Below, piece by piece: positions 49,595 to 58,192 of a stretch of 64,000 nt of DNA. A program made the translations under genes and the position numbers. Source of the stretch: Sulfurimicrobium sp964552675 (lineage in GTDB: Bacteria > Pseudomonadota > Gammaproteobacteria > Burkholderiales > Sulfuricellaceae); contig CAZKHJ010000003.1 of assembly GCA_964552675.1 (NCBI GenBank), positions 62,001 to 126,000 of the forward strand, read 5' to 3'. The stretch's first letter is position 1. Each line of letters starts with the position of its first letter. The notes under the pieces are model-generated. The model saw only the letters and a list, made by a program, of their open reading frames with translations, ran no database searches and was not told where the DNA came from.

Positions 49595-50968
49595 ATGGAA
49601 CTTGCAACCTCCCTACTCGAAAAATACAGCAAAGCCGGCCCGCGTTACACCTCCTACCCTACCGCGCCCTATTTCACCGAGGCTTTTGGCGAGAAGGAGT
49701 GGCTGGACGAGATCAACACCACCCAGAAGCGCAACCGCGACCTGTCGCTCTACGTTCACGTGCCTTTCTGCGATACGCTGTGCTACTACTGTGGCTGCAA
49801 CATGGTGGCGACCCATGATTACAGCAAGGCGGAGGCCTACCTGGGCTACCTGTTCCAGGAAATCGACCGCGTGGCGGCGCTGACCTCGCCCGACCGGCTG
49901 GCCCGGCAGGTACACTGGGGTGGCGGCACCCCGACCTTTCTCAAGCCGGCCGACATCCGCCGCCTGTTCCAGCATCTGGCCTCGCGCTTCAAGATCGCGC
50001 CCGATGCCGAAATCAGCTGCGAACTCGATCCGCGCGAACTTTCGCAGGAACATATCGCCGCCCTCGCCGATTCAGGTTTCAACCGGGTCAGCATGGGGGT
50101 TCAGGATCTCGACGATGCGGTGCAGAAAGCCGTCAACCGGGTGCAGCCGGAGGCGCTGATTCGCCAGGTGTTCGGCTGGCTGCGCGAAGCCGGCTTCAAC
50201 AGCATCAATATCGACCTGATGGTGGGCCTGCCGCACCAGACCGTGGAGAGCTTCACCTCCACCCTGGACCGGATCGTCGGGCTGGGACCGGATCGCCTGG
50301 CGGTATTCAATTACGCTCATGTGCCGTGGATGAAAAAACACCAGAAACTGATCGTGGAAAGCGATCTGCCCGACCTGCCCACCAAGCTGGCGTTGCAGAA
50401 ACTCATCATGGAACGGCTGGCGGCGGAAGGCTATGTCTACATCGGCATGGATCACTTTGCCAAGGGTGACGACGAGATCGTCAAGGCGCAGAAGGCCAAG
50501 ACCCTGTACCGCAACTTCCAGGGCTATACCACCAACAAGGATTGCGATATTTACGCCTTCGGCGTATCGGCCATCAGCCAGACCGAGGAAGTGTACGTGC
50601 AGAACGCCAAGAACCTGGCCGAATACCAGCGCCGCATCGCGGCTGGTGGGCTGGCCACCGAGCGTGGCCTGCGCATCTCGCGCGACGACAGGATACGGCG
50701 CGAGGCGATCAGCCACATCATGTGTGATCTGGAGCTCGACAAGGCCAGGTTCGGCGCGCAGTGGGCTATCGATTTCGACACCTTCTTTGCCGAAGCCTTG
50801 CCGGAGCTCGCAGATCTGGCAGCGGACGGGCTGGTGCAACTTGAGCCTGGCGTGATCCGGGTGACGGAAACCGGGCGCATTTTTCTGCGCAACATCGCCA
50901 TGCCATTTGATGCCTACCTGCGTCAGCAGTCGGTCGAGATTAAACCGCGTTACTCGAAAACCTTATAA
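49595..50968 (+). CDS. hemN: Oxygen-independent coproporphyrinogen III oxidase (radical SAM)
   Basis: A 457-residue radical SAM enzyme converting coproporphyrinogen III to protoporphyrinogen IX in heme synthesis without oxygen. The cluster motif is Cys59-x3-Cys63-x2-Cys66, followed by Cys68 (CDTLCYYCGC), as in E. coli HemN. The SAM-binding GGGTP motif (HWGGGTPTFL) and C-terminal HemN domain are complete. The frame stays open far upstream, but the family start MELATSLLEKYSKAGPRYTSYPT is at 49595. Points to low-oxygen growth capacity. Confidence 0.97.
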   Translation: MELATSLLEKYSKAGPRYTSYPTAPYFTEAFGEKEWLDEINTTQKRNRDLSLYVHVPFCDTLCYYCGCNMVATHDYSKAEAYLGYLFQEIDRVAALTSPDRLARQVHWGGGTPTFLKPADIRRLFQHLASRFKIAPDAEISCELDPRELSQEHIAALADSGFNRVSMGVQDLDDAVQKAVNRVQPEALIRQVFGWLREAGFNSINIDLMVGLPHQTVESFTSTLDRIVGLGPDRLAVFNYAHVPWMKKHQKLIVESDLPDLPTKLALQKLIMERLAAEGYVYIGMDHFAKGDDEIVKAQKAKTLYRNFQGYTTNKDCDIYAFGVSAISQTEEVYVQNAKNLAEYQRRIAAGGLATERGLRISRDDRIRREAISHIMCDLELDKARFGAQWAIDFDTFFAEALPELADLAADGLVQLEPGVIRVTETGRIFLRNIAMPFDAYLRQQSVEIKPRYSKTL

Positions 50969-50981
50969 GGGAAGCTTATCC

Positions 50982-51428
50982 ATGAAAATCAGCACCACCA
51001 GCTTTGGCGAACTGGAAATCAACCCCGATACCATCCTGACTTTCCCGCGTGGCCTGCCTGGCTTCGAGAATTGTCAGCGCTTTTCTTTGCTGCGCGAGGA
51101 CAAGGAAGGAGCCGTCGTCCTTTACCTGCAGTCCCTGGATGATGCGGCGGTCGCTTTTTCCATTGTTGAACCGGCGCACTTCGGTATCAACTATGAGTTG
51201 AAGCTTTCGGATGAGGATATGGCCCTGTTGCAGGCGGACGATTCGAAAGAACTGGCGGTGGTGCTGATGGTTTACCGGCCGGAGGATGAAAACAGCCAGA
51301 AAGCACAAGCCCAGGGCGGGATCGCCGCCAATATCAACGGCCCGCTGGTGCTTAATCTGGGCAAGAAACTGGGCCTGCAGAAAGTGCTGGTGGGGACGCG
51401 TTACGATATTACCCTGCATGGAGACTGA
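50982..51428 (+). CDS. fliW: Flagellar assembly factor FliW
   Basis: A 148-residue protein (TTSFGELEINPDTILTFPRGLPGFE; INGPLVLNLGKKLGLQ) of the FliW family. In Bacillus and Campylobacter FliW binds flagellin and antagonises CsrA. It lies 13 bases after hemN with AAGGGAAG upstream and is followed by a terminator, away from any flagellar or csrA gene in this window. Such isolation is unusual and leaves its role here open. Confidence 0.9.
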   Translation: MKISTTSFGELEINPDTILTFPRGLPGFENCQRFSLLREDKEGAVVLYLQSLDDAAVAFSIVEPAHFGINYELKLSDEDMALLQADDSKELAVVLMVYRPEDENSQKAQAQGGIAANINGPLVLNLGKKLGLQKVLVGTRYDITLHGD

Positions 51429-51450
51429 CAAAGCTGCGGCGATCTCCCTG

Positions 51451-51474
51451 AAAAGGCGCCACGGCGCCTTTTTT
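51451..51474 (+). terminator. Terminator after hemN-fliW
   Basis: GGCGCC and GGCGCC (self-complementary arms) around AC, then six Ts. Core identical to the efp terminator at 47028-47055. Confidence 0.85.
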
Positions 51475-51548
51475 AACGCGCCAAAAGTTGCGTGCAGAGC
51501 CGGTGTGAAATATGCTGAACACTTAGCTCATCTTCTTAAGTTGTTCCC

Positions 51549-53075
51549 ATGTTTGATTTGCGCACCCTGTTCCGCAAGAAATCGTCTGGCATTCTCGATA
51601 ATGTGAAAGCTGCGGACGAGTGGCTGCATACCTTGCGCCACGAGGACGAGTACGACGCGCAGAAAAAAGTCATCGATGCGCTGGCAGGTTTCCTGCATGG
51701 CCGGGGACCTTTGACCAAGGAGCGTCTCAAGGTGCTGATGCATCTGGATGAGACCAGCCAGGTGTTCCAGAAGAAACTCGGCGAAACCTATTTTCACCAT
51801 CAGCGCGAACTCAACCGCGCTGAGGATGTGCTATGGAAAAGCATGACCACCCTGTTTTCCCAGCTGGCCCACAGTTATCAGCTGTTCATCCGGGAAATCA
51901 TCGCGCAACGCGGCAAGAGTGAATTCAGCCGTTATCTCCCCAGCATTACGGCACGTGCGCTGCATTATTATGCCCAGGGCATCAAATGGGGCTATTTCCA
52001 TCAGGAGCCGGTGCAGCCGGTGATGTGGAAACGCCTGCACAAGTATTACCTGATGTGCGAAAGCGCTCATTTTGCTGGCACCGAAGTGGCGCTGAACAGC
52101 AAAACACTGACTTCCTGCGTCAACGAATACATGCAGATCCTGCTGCTCGACATGATCAAGCCGATGACCCTGCCGCCAATCCAGATCGAAATGGTGGATC
52201 ACTGGCTTGACCACTGGTCGCACCTGGTGCCGCTGGAACAGGATTGCGACCCGGAAACCCACATGCACTGCGTCGATCTTTCCACCGGCGTGGGCGCCCG
52301 CAAGCTGCTGGACGAAATGCATGGCCAGAGCCTGCGCTGCTGGAGCATGGCCGATCTGTACCTGCAAATCCGCAAATCGCGCACCGGCCTGACGGACGGC
52401 GACTGGCACGAGCATGTGGAACTGGGCGACGATTGCGTGTTGCCGGACTGCATTGACCTGCTGGACTATGTGGCGCGCTACTGGATACGCCCGGAAGCAG
52501 CGCGGCGCCAATACCGGGCCCCGGTCGAGGACCGCATGGTGGAAATGGCCTGTGGCGTCGGTGCCATTTATTCCTGCCTGCAGCCAGCGGATAAACAGTC
52601 TGGCCACAAGATTCCCTTTGAACACTGGGCAGTGCAGGACGAAAGCGAGGGGGGCTACGGCCTGGTGGAAGCGCGGCCCACGGAGCGCGCGCAGGAAGGC
52701 AAGCTGGTGCTGGTCAAGCCTTCCGGTCACGACAGCGCATGGGAAATCGGCGTGGTGCGCTGGAAAAAGGATTCCGAATCGGGCATGCCCGCGCTCGGTA
52801 TCGAACGGCTGAGTGATGACCCCAAGCAGGTTGAACTGACCCCGGTAGAGAATGGCGAAAACACCCTGATCAAGGCGCTATTCCTGCCCAAACTATATCA
52901 GCGCGACATCAACAGCAGCCTGATTCTGCAAACCGCCGACTACCGGGAAAATCGCCTGCTGGACATGCATTACCGCAATAACATCATCCGTCTTCGCCTC
53001 ACTGAGGTGGTGGACAACAGCGAGGAATGGGTAAGGGTGCATTTTGCCGTGCAGTCAAAGCACGCGTCAGCCTGA
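51549..53075 (+). CDS. Unrecognised 508-residue cytoplasmic protein, C-terminus possibly PilZ-like
   Basis: A soluble protein with no signal peptide or membrane segment. The N-terminal ~220 residues are helical (MFDLRTLFRKKSSGILDNV; LSQLAHSYQLFIREII). The C-terminal third has beta-rich segments such as WEIGVVRWKKDSESGMPALGIERLSD that recall PilZ-like domains seen in Betaproteobacteria, but a clear RxxxR c-di-GMP motif is not evident. Several cysteines and histidines cluster at 235-330 (DCDPETHMHC, DDCVLPDC). It lies between fliW and ycaO, all rightward. Function unknown. Confidence 0.75.
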   Translation: MFDLRTLFRKKSSGILDNVKAADEWLHTLRHEDEYDAQKKVIDALAGFLHGRGPLTKERLKVLMHLDETSQVFQKKLGETYFHHQRELNRAEDVLWKSMTTLFSQLAHSYQLFIREIIAQRGKSEFSRYLPSITARALHYYAQGIKWGYFHQEPVQPVMWKRLHKYYLMCESAHFAGTEVALNSKTLTSCVNEYMQILLLDMIKPMTLPPIQIEMVDHWLDHWSHLVPLEQDCDPETHMHCVDLSTGVGARKLLDEMHGQSLRCWSMADLYLQIRKSRTGLTDGDWHEHVELGDDCVLPDCIDLLDYVARYWIRPEAARRQYRAPVEDRMVEMACGVGAIYSCLQPADKQSGHKIPFEHWAVQDESEGGYGLVEARPTERAQEGKLVLVKPSGHDSAWEIGVVRWKKDSESGMPALGIERLSDDPKQVELTPVENGENTLIKALFLPKLYQRDINSSLILQTADYRENRLLDMHYRNNIIRLRLTEVVDNSEEWVRVHFAVQSKHASA

Positions 53076-53140
53076 ATGGTGGTATTGTACTGCCCGCGCC
53101 AATCTCAATTCATTCCCACTCTGCCAGGCAGGATGCCCAT

Positions 53141-54865
53141 ATGCACACAGAAAGCTTTATCGCGGGCAAGGACGCCTCGCTGGAATCGTCCATCAGTAAC
53201 ATGCAATCCAGGCTTGCCGCCCTGGATTTCCATATTGAAGAGCGCTCATGGCTCAACCCGGTAGACAACGTCTGGTCGGTACATATCCGCGATCGCGACT
53301 GCCCGCTGCTGTTCACCAACGGTAAAGGCGCTTCGCAACAGGCGGCCTTGGCGAGTGCGCTGGGTGAGTTCTTCGAACGCCTGTCCTGCAACTATTTCTG
53401 GTCGCATTATTATCTGGGTGAAGCGATGACGCGGCGCGCGTTCACCCATTATCCGCAGGAGCAATGGTTCAAGCCGGGTGACGATGGCGCCTGGCCGGAT
53501 GGTCTGCTTACGCCGGAACTGCGGGATTTTTACAATCCGGAAGGCAGCATCGACGCCGAAATGCTGGTCGACCTCAATTCCGGCAACAGTGACGCCGGTA
53601 TCTGCGCACTGCCCTATATCCGGCAGCGTGATGGCGCCCGCGTCTGGTTCCCGGTCAACATCATCGGCAATCTCTACGTCAGCAACGGCATGTCGGCGGG
53701 CAATACCCCGGCCGAGGCGCGCACCCAGGCGCTATCGGAAATTTTCGAGCGTTACGTCAAATTCCGCATCATCAGCGAAGGGCTGTGCCTGCCGGAGGTG
53801 CCGGACGAGGTGATCGCCCGCTACCCGCGCATAGCAGCGGGTATCCGTGCCCTGCGTGCGGCGGGCTTCGGCATCCTGGTCAAGGACGCTTCGCTGGGCG
53901 GCCAATACCCGGTCATGAACGTGACCCTGCTCAACCCGAACGACCAGGGCTGTTTTTCCAGCTTTGGCGCTCACCCGCGCTTCGAGATCGCTCTTGAACG
54001 TTCTCTCACCGAACTGCTGCAAGGCCGGGCGCTGGATGAACTGGGCGGGTTCCCCGAGCCGGGTTTCGACCTGGCCGAGATTGCCAGTTCGCCCAATATC
54101 GAAATCCATTTTGTCGATTCCAGCGGCATTATCAGCTGGAACTTCCTGGGGGACACCCCGGATTTCGAATTTAATGACTGGAATTTCAGCACTACCACCG
54201 AGGAAGACTATGCCTGGCTGACCGGGCGCATCCACGCCGAGCAGCGTGATATCTACATTGCCGATTTCACCCATCTGGGTGTTTACGCCTGCCGTATTAT
54301 CGTGCCCGGCATGTCCGAGATTTATCCGATCGACGACCTGGAATGGGAAAACAACAGTGTCGGCAATCACATCCGTCCGGCTATCCTGCACCTGTCGGAA
54401 CTGGACGATGAGGAATGTGCCGATTTGCTGGATACCCTCAACGAACTTGGCCTGGATGATCAGCGGCCAGTCGCGGCTTTGATCGGCCTGGCTGCCGATG
54501 CCGACTCGTTCTGGAAAGACCTGCGCGTAGGCGAACTGAAAGCCCTGCTGGCGCTGGCGGTCGGTGATGAAGCCGCGATCCGTGAGGGCTGCGACTGGGT
54601 GCGCCACTTCGAGCAATTGAACGGGCAGCGCCGCAAGGTTTACCGCTGCATCGAAAGCCTGCTCAACCTGGGTGATGATGCTCCGTTCAGCGATGCGCTG
54701 AAGCACCTGTATGGCGAAGATACGCTGCAACAGGCGCAAGCACTGCTCAATGGAGCACAGCGCTTTTTCGGCCTGCGTGCGCCAGGGATGGCACTGGAAG
54801 GGTGTGATATGCACCAGCGCTTGCTGGAAGCTTATGGGAAGCTGCACGGCAATTCCGAGGCCTGA
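53141..54865 (+). CDS. ycaO: YcaO-domain protein, E. coli YcaO type
   Basis: A 574-residue protein with an N-terminal YcaO domain that binds ATP (GKGASQQAALASALGEFFERL, in two parts, near residue 65, then SEIFERYVKFR near 205) and a C-terminal TPR-like helical part. This full-length architecture matches E. coli YcaO, which has been linked to RimO-dependent methylthiolation of ribosomal protein S12, rather than peptide-antibiotic cyclodehydratases. No precursor peptide or dehydrogenase gene lies nearby. The ATG at 53141 follows GCAGGA. Confidence 0.92.
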   Translation: MHTESFIAGKDASLESSISNMQSRLAALDFHIEERSWLNPVDNVWSVHIRDRDCPLLFTNGKGASQQAALASALGEFFERLSCNYFWSHYYLGEAMTRRAFTHYPQEQWFKPGDDGAWPDGLLTPELRDFYNPEGSIDAEMLVDLNSGNSDAGICALPYIRQRDGARVWFPVNIIGNLYVSNGMSAGNTPAEARTQALSEIFERYVKFRIISEGLCLPEVPDEVIARYPRIAAGIRALRAAGFGILVKDASLGGQYPVMNVTLLNPNDQGCFSSFGAHPRFEIALERSLTELLQGRALDELGGFPEPGFDLAEIASSPNIEIHFVDSSGIISWNFLGDTPDFEFNDWNFSTTTEEDYAWLTGRIHAEQRDIYIADFTHLGVYACRIIVPGMSEIYPIDDLEWENNSVGNHIRPAILHLSELDDEECADLLDTLNELGLDDQRPVAALIGLAADADSFWKDLRVGELKALLALAVGDEAAIREGCDWVRHFEQLNGQRRKVYRCIESLLNLGDDAPFSDALKHLYGEDTLQQAQALLNGAQRFFGLRAPGMALEGCDMHQRLLEAYGKLHGNSEA

Positions 54866-54925
54866 GCCCAGGAAAACCCGGAAATCTGATGGCCAGGCCA
54901 GAAACCAAGTCCGCAAGCAGAAGTG

Positions 54926-54956
54926 AAAAACCCCGCGAGACGTGACGTCTGGCGGG
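54926..54956 (-). terminator. Terminator of ssrA
   Basis: On the minus strand CCCGC-x-AGAC pairs with GTCT-x-GCGGG, one mismatch between the two stem parts, followed by GTTTTT. It is about 40 bases past the mature tmRNA 3' end. Confidence 0.75.
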
Positions 54957-54967
54957 ATCCATCGAAA

Positions 54968-54988
54968 TGCAAAGAGGGTGTCTTTGCA
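54968..54988 (-). other. Stem-loop in the tmRNA 3' trailer
   Basis: TGCAAAGA and TCTTTGCA form a perfect 8-bp stem with a 5-base loop, 8 bases past the CCA end of tmRNA. It likely marks the 3' processing region of the precursor. Confidence 0.5.
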
Positions 54989-54996
54989 AATGTTAG

Positions 54997-55360
54997 TGGT
55001 GGAGGCGGGGGGAATCGAACCCCCGTCCGCAAGCCCTCTACAGGCAGTTCTACATACTTAGTCCGATTATTTGGTTTTAACCCTTGTCACGCCAACCGGA
55101 CAGGCTGGACTCGGGCGAGTTACCTTTTATTTAGCACCGGTTCAAGTAACCCGGACCGGCGCGATCTCATGTAAATGACTCTGCTGTCAGTTGCCTGACC
55201 CGGTCCATGAGACTACCGGTGCAGAGGCAAAGCCGATTAAGCGGCTACTGCGTAGTTTTCGTCGTTTGCGACTATTTGTTTCCAGATGTATTTACGAGGT
55301 AACTGGTCCTCGGTATGCCCTACTCTGCTTTGCAACCCACGTCGAAACCGGGTCGCCCCC
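54997..55360 (-). ncRNA. ssrA: tmRNA (transfer-messenger RNA)
   Basis: One-piece tmRNA of about 364 bases. The 5' GGGGGCG pairs with 3' CGCCTCC followed by A and encoded CCA. The T-arm (GGGGGTTCGATTCCCCC) sits next to it and the tRNA-like 5' start GGGGGCGACCCGGTTTCGAC is recognisable. The reading frame encodes the tag ANDENYAVAA, starting at the GCA resume codon. It rescues ribosomes on broken mRNA and tags the product for ClpXP/ClpAP. It is followed by a processing hairpin and a terminator, and lies between ycaO and gph. Confidence 0.97.
55237..55269 (-). other. tmRNA tag-peptide frame
   Basis: GCA resume codon at 55269-55267 followed by codons for NDENYAVAA and TAA at 55239-55237. The typical betaproteobacterial tag ends ALAA; here Val replaces Leu. 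Confidence 0.9.
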
Positions 55361-55425
55361 GTGCTGTAATTGACTGGCCTGCTGCGCCAAAGTTCAATCG
55401 ACGAGGTGATTTTATCACAGCGGGT

Positions 55426-56073
55426 TTACACCAGGTTTAATAGTTCCAGCGGGGTTTTTATCATGTCGCGGGCAGCCCATTCCTGCGGGTGATCGTCTGC
55501 GCCGAGGTAGCCGTATAGCGCCACGATGGGGTGCATGCCGGCGGCGATGGCGGCTTCCATGTCGCGCTGGGCGTCCCCGACGTAGGCGCACTGTTCCGGC
55601 GTGAGACCAAGTTCGCGGCTAGCGCAGAGGAGGGGTTCGGGATGGGGTTTGGGGTGGGGGCAGGTGTCGCCACTGATGATGCTGGCGGCACGCTCGGAGA
55701 GACCCAGCGCGGCCATGAGCGGGTCGGTGAAGCGCGCGGGTTTGTTGGTGACCACCCCCCAGGCCAGTCCGCGCTGCTCCAGTTCTTCCAGCGTTTGTGC
55801 CATGCCTTCGAACAGGCAGGTGAGGCGGCACAGATTGTCGGTGTATAGCGCGAGATATTCTTCACGCATGGGCTGGAAATTCGTATCATCGGGCGTCAGC
55901 CGGAACCCGATATCCAGCAGACCAACCGTGCCGTGCGAGGCATAGGGACGGATCTGCTCGTGGGGCAGGGGCGGCAGGCCGTGCCGGCGGCGCTGTTCGT
56001 TGAGCGCGAAGCCCAGGTCGAGCGCAGTGTCGGCAAGCGTGCCGTCGAGGTCGAACAGGACTGCCTTGATCAT
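55426..56073 (-). CDS. gph: Phosphoglycolate phosphatase (HAD family)
   Basis: A 215-residue HAD hydrolase. Motif I is FDLDGTLADT (Asp8, Asp10), motif II VVTNKP, motif III lysine in PHPKPHPEPLL, motif IV YVGDAQRDMEAA. It removes phosphate from 2-phosphoglycolate, often from DNA-repair ends or oxygenase activity. It is the last gene of mtaD-ubiG-gph; the start overlaps ubiG as ATGA. In many Proteobacteria gph lies next to ubiG. Confidence 0.92.
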   Translation of the reverse strand: MIKAVLFDLDGTLADTALDLGFALNEQRRRHGLPPLPHEQIRPYASHGTVGLLDIGFRLTPDDTNFQPMREEYLALYTDNLCRLTCLFEGMAQTLEELEQRGLAWGVVTNKPARFTDPLMAALGLSERAASIISGDTCPHPKPHPEPLLCASRELGLTPEQCAYVGDAQRDMEAAIAAGMHPIVALYGYLGADDHPQEWAARDMIKTPLELLNLV

Positions 56074-56786
56074 GAGTCGGAACGGAGGCAGTCCATCATG
56101 TAGTTGACGCTGGTGTCGTTGCCCAGTGAATACACTCTGGAGAGCGGGTTGTAGCTCATGCCGGTAACTTCTTCCACGCTCAGCCCTGCAGCGCGGCAGT
56201 AGCGCGCCAGTTCGGATGGCTTGAGAAATTTGGCGTATTCGTGGGTGCCGCGCGGCAGCATGTTGAGTACATACTCCGCACCGATGATGGCAAACAGGTA
56301 GGACTTGAGGTTGCGGTTGAGGGTGGAAAAGAACACATGGCCGCCGGGCTTGACGAGATGAGCGCAGGCCTTGACTACACTGGCCGGGTCGGGGACATGC
56401 TCCAGCATTTCCATGCAGGTCACCACGTCGTATTGCTGCGGCTCCTGCTGTGCCAGATCCTCCACGGCGACAAGGCGATAATCCACTTTCTGCCCGCTTT
56501 CCAGCAGGTGCAGCTTGGCGACTTTCAGGGCCTTGTCACCCAGGTCGATGCCGGTGACGTTGGCGCCGCGTACTGCCATGCTTTCCGACAGGATGCCGCC
56601 GCCACAGCCGACATCCAGCACGCGCTTGCCTTGTAGGCCGGCCAGATTCTCGATGTATTCGAGGCGCAGGGGGTTGATGTCGTGCAGCGGTTTGAATTCG
56701 CTGTTGGGATCCCACCAGCGGTGGGCGAGCTGGCTGAATTTGTCCAGCTCCTGTTGGTCTGCATTCAGTGGGGCGGTATTGCTCAT
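56070..56786 (-). CDS. ubiG: Ubiquinone biosynthesis O-methyltransferase
   Basis: A 238-residue SAM methyltransferase carrying out two O-methylation steps of ubiquinone synthesis. Motif I is VLDVGCGGGILSE (~57-69), with FSQLAHRWWDPNSEFKPLH near the N-terminus and CMEMLEHVPDP in the middle. I use ATG 56786, which overlaps the mtaD stop as ATGA; the frame also extends ten codons upstream. The product S-adenosylhomocysteine could be the substrate of the upstream deaminase. Confidence 0.96.
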   Translation of the reverse strand: MSNTAPLNADQQELDKFSQLAHRWWDPNSEFKPLHDINPLRLEYIENLAGLQGKRVLDVGCGGGILSESMAVRGANVTGIDLGDKALKVAKLHLLESGQKVDYRLVAVEDLAQQEPQQYDVVTCMEMLEHVPDPASVVKACAHLVKPGGHVFFSTLNRNLKSYLFAIIGAEYVLNMLPRGTHEYAKFLKPSELARYCRAAGLSVEEVTGMSYNPLSRVYSLGNDTSVNYMMDCLRSDS

Positions 56787-58108
56787 GTCTTTGTATTGCC
56801 TATGCGTTCCTGCCACTGACGGGCCTGGGCAGAGAGTTGCTGCTCATCCAGTGTTAGCAGGGTATTGTTTTCCACTACCGGCTTGCCGTTGATCCACACA
56901 TGGGTGACGTGTTCCCGGCCGGCAGCATAGATCAGGTGCGAAACCACATCATAACATGGCAGGGTTTCCAGTCCGGCGAGGTTGACGGCGACGATGTCGG
57001 CTGCCTTGCCCGGTTCAAGCGAGCCGAGTTCTTCCTCCAGGCCGAGGGCGCGTGCGCCATTGAGCGTTGCCATGCGCAGCGCATCGAATGCCGGCAGTGC
57101 GTCAGCCTTGCCGCTGCTGCCTTTGGCGAGCAGGGCGGCGAAGCGCATTTCCTGGAACAGGTCGAGGCGATTGTTGCTGGCGGCGCTGTCGCTGCCTATG
57201 CCAATGTTGATGCCATGCTCCAGCATTGCAGTGACCGGCGCGATGCCGCTGGCCAGCTTGAGATTCGAGGTGGGGCAGTGGGCGATATGGCAACCTTGCT
57301 GGGCCAGCGTGGCCAGTTCATCCGGTTTCATGTGCACGGCATGCACGGCGATCAGATTGGGGCCGAGCAGGCCCAGGTTATGCAGACGCTGTACGGGCCT
57401 GAGATGGTGCTGCTCGATGCTTTGCCGGATTTCGTCCTGTGTTTCCTGGAGATGAATATGGATGGGCAGGTCGAGCTGTTCGGCGTAGGTCAGTATTTTG
57501 CCGAAGGTCTTGTCGCTGACGGTATAGGGGGCATGGGGGGCGAGGGTGAATGACAACAGAGGTTCAGCTGCATGGCGGTCGCGCATTTCCAGCCCCTTGT
57601 GCAGATAGGCGCCGGCATCGCTGGCGTAAGGGGTGGGGAGATCCAGCGCGATAATCCCGATGGCGGCGCGCATCCCCGCTTCCAGGGCGGATTCTGCGGC
57701 TGCATCGGGAAAGAAGTACATGTCGTTGAAACAGGTGATGCCGCCACGCAGCATCTCGGCACACGCCAGCAGGGTGCCGTCGCGCACGAAGCGATGTGAG
57801 ACATGGCGACTCTCGGTGGGCCAGATATGTTCCTTGAGCCATTCCATCAGTGGCAGATCGTCTGCCAGGCCGCGCATCAGGTTCATGGCGGCATGGGTAT
57901 GCAGGTTGATCAGGCCGGGGATCAGAACATGCTGTTCACCCAGCATGACGGTGTGCTTTGCCTGGAAGCGTGCGTGGGCTTCGGCTGTTGGCAGGATGGC
58001 GGCAATCCGTCCGGCGGCAATTACTACGCTATGGTGGTCGAGTACCTGGCGTGCTGGTTCCACCGGAATTATCCAGCGCGCGTCAATAATCGTGTCGGCT
58101 TGTTGCAT
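56783..58108 (-). CDS. mtaD: 5-methylthioadenosine/S-adenosylhomocysteine deaminase (TRZ/ATZ amidohydrolase)
   Basis: A 441-residue zinc amidohydrolase. Metal ligands appear in INLHTHAAMNLMRG, LAPHAPYTVSD, VHAVHMKPDE and GSDSAASNNRLD (catalytic Asp). The C-terminal EPGKAADIVAVNL is typical of the TRZ/ATZ group. The family deaminates SAH or MTA. I chose ATG 58108 over GTG 58141, which lacks a ribosome site. It is first in the three-gene operon, after the ompA-type gene and its terminator. Confidence 0.9.
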   Translation of the reverse strand: MQQADTIIDARWIIPVEPARQVLDHHSVVIAAGRIAAILPTAEAHARFQAKHTVMLGEQHVLIPGLINLHTHAAMNLMRGLADDLPLMEWLKEHIWPTESRHVSHRFVRDGTLLACAEMLRGGITCFNDMYFFPDAAAESALEAGMRAAIGIIALDLPTPYASDAGAYLHKGLEMRDRHAAEPLLSFTLAPHAPYTVSDKTFGKILTYAEQLDLPIHIHLQETQDEIRQSIEQHHLRPVQRLHNLGLLGPNLIAVHAVHMKPDELATLAQQGCHIAHCPTSNLKLASGIAPVTAMLEHGINIGIGSDSAASNNRLDLFQEMRFAALLAKGSSGKADALPAFDALRMATLNGARALGLEEELGSLEPGKAADIVAVNLAGLETLPCYDVVSHLIYAAGREHVTHVWINGKPVVENNTLLTLDEQQLSAQARQWQERIGNTKT

Positions 58109-58142
58109 TGGCTCGGGAAGTGGGCTGTTTATTTCACACAAG

Positions 58143-58171
58143 AAAAAAGCCCCGCATGACGCGGGGCTTTT
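58143..58171. terminator. Terminator after the OmpA-domain gene
   Basis: GCCCCGC and GCGGGGC around a 5-base loop, flanked by As and Ts on both sides; on the minus strand it ends in six Ts, 22 bases past the OmpA-domain stop. Confidence 0.85.
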
Positions 58172-58192
58172 GGTCTGCTCGGCTCAAGCTGA

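Noticed and set aside
53141..54865. YcaO as part of a peptide natural-product cluster
   Set aside because: Full-length E. coli-type YcaO with a TPR-like tail; no precursor peptide, dehydrogenase or transporter gene beside it.
54997..55030. tmRNA 3' end as an integration site
   Set aside because: No integrase gene and no repeated copy of the 3' end were seen nearby.
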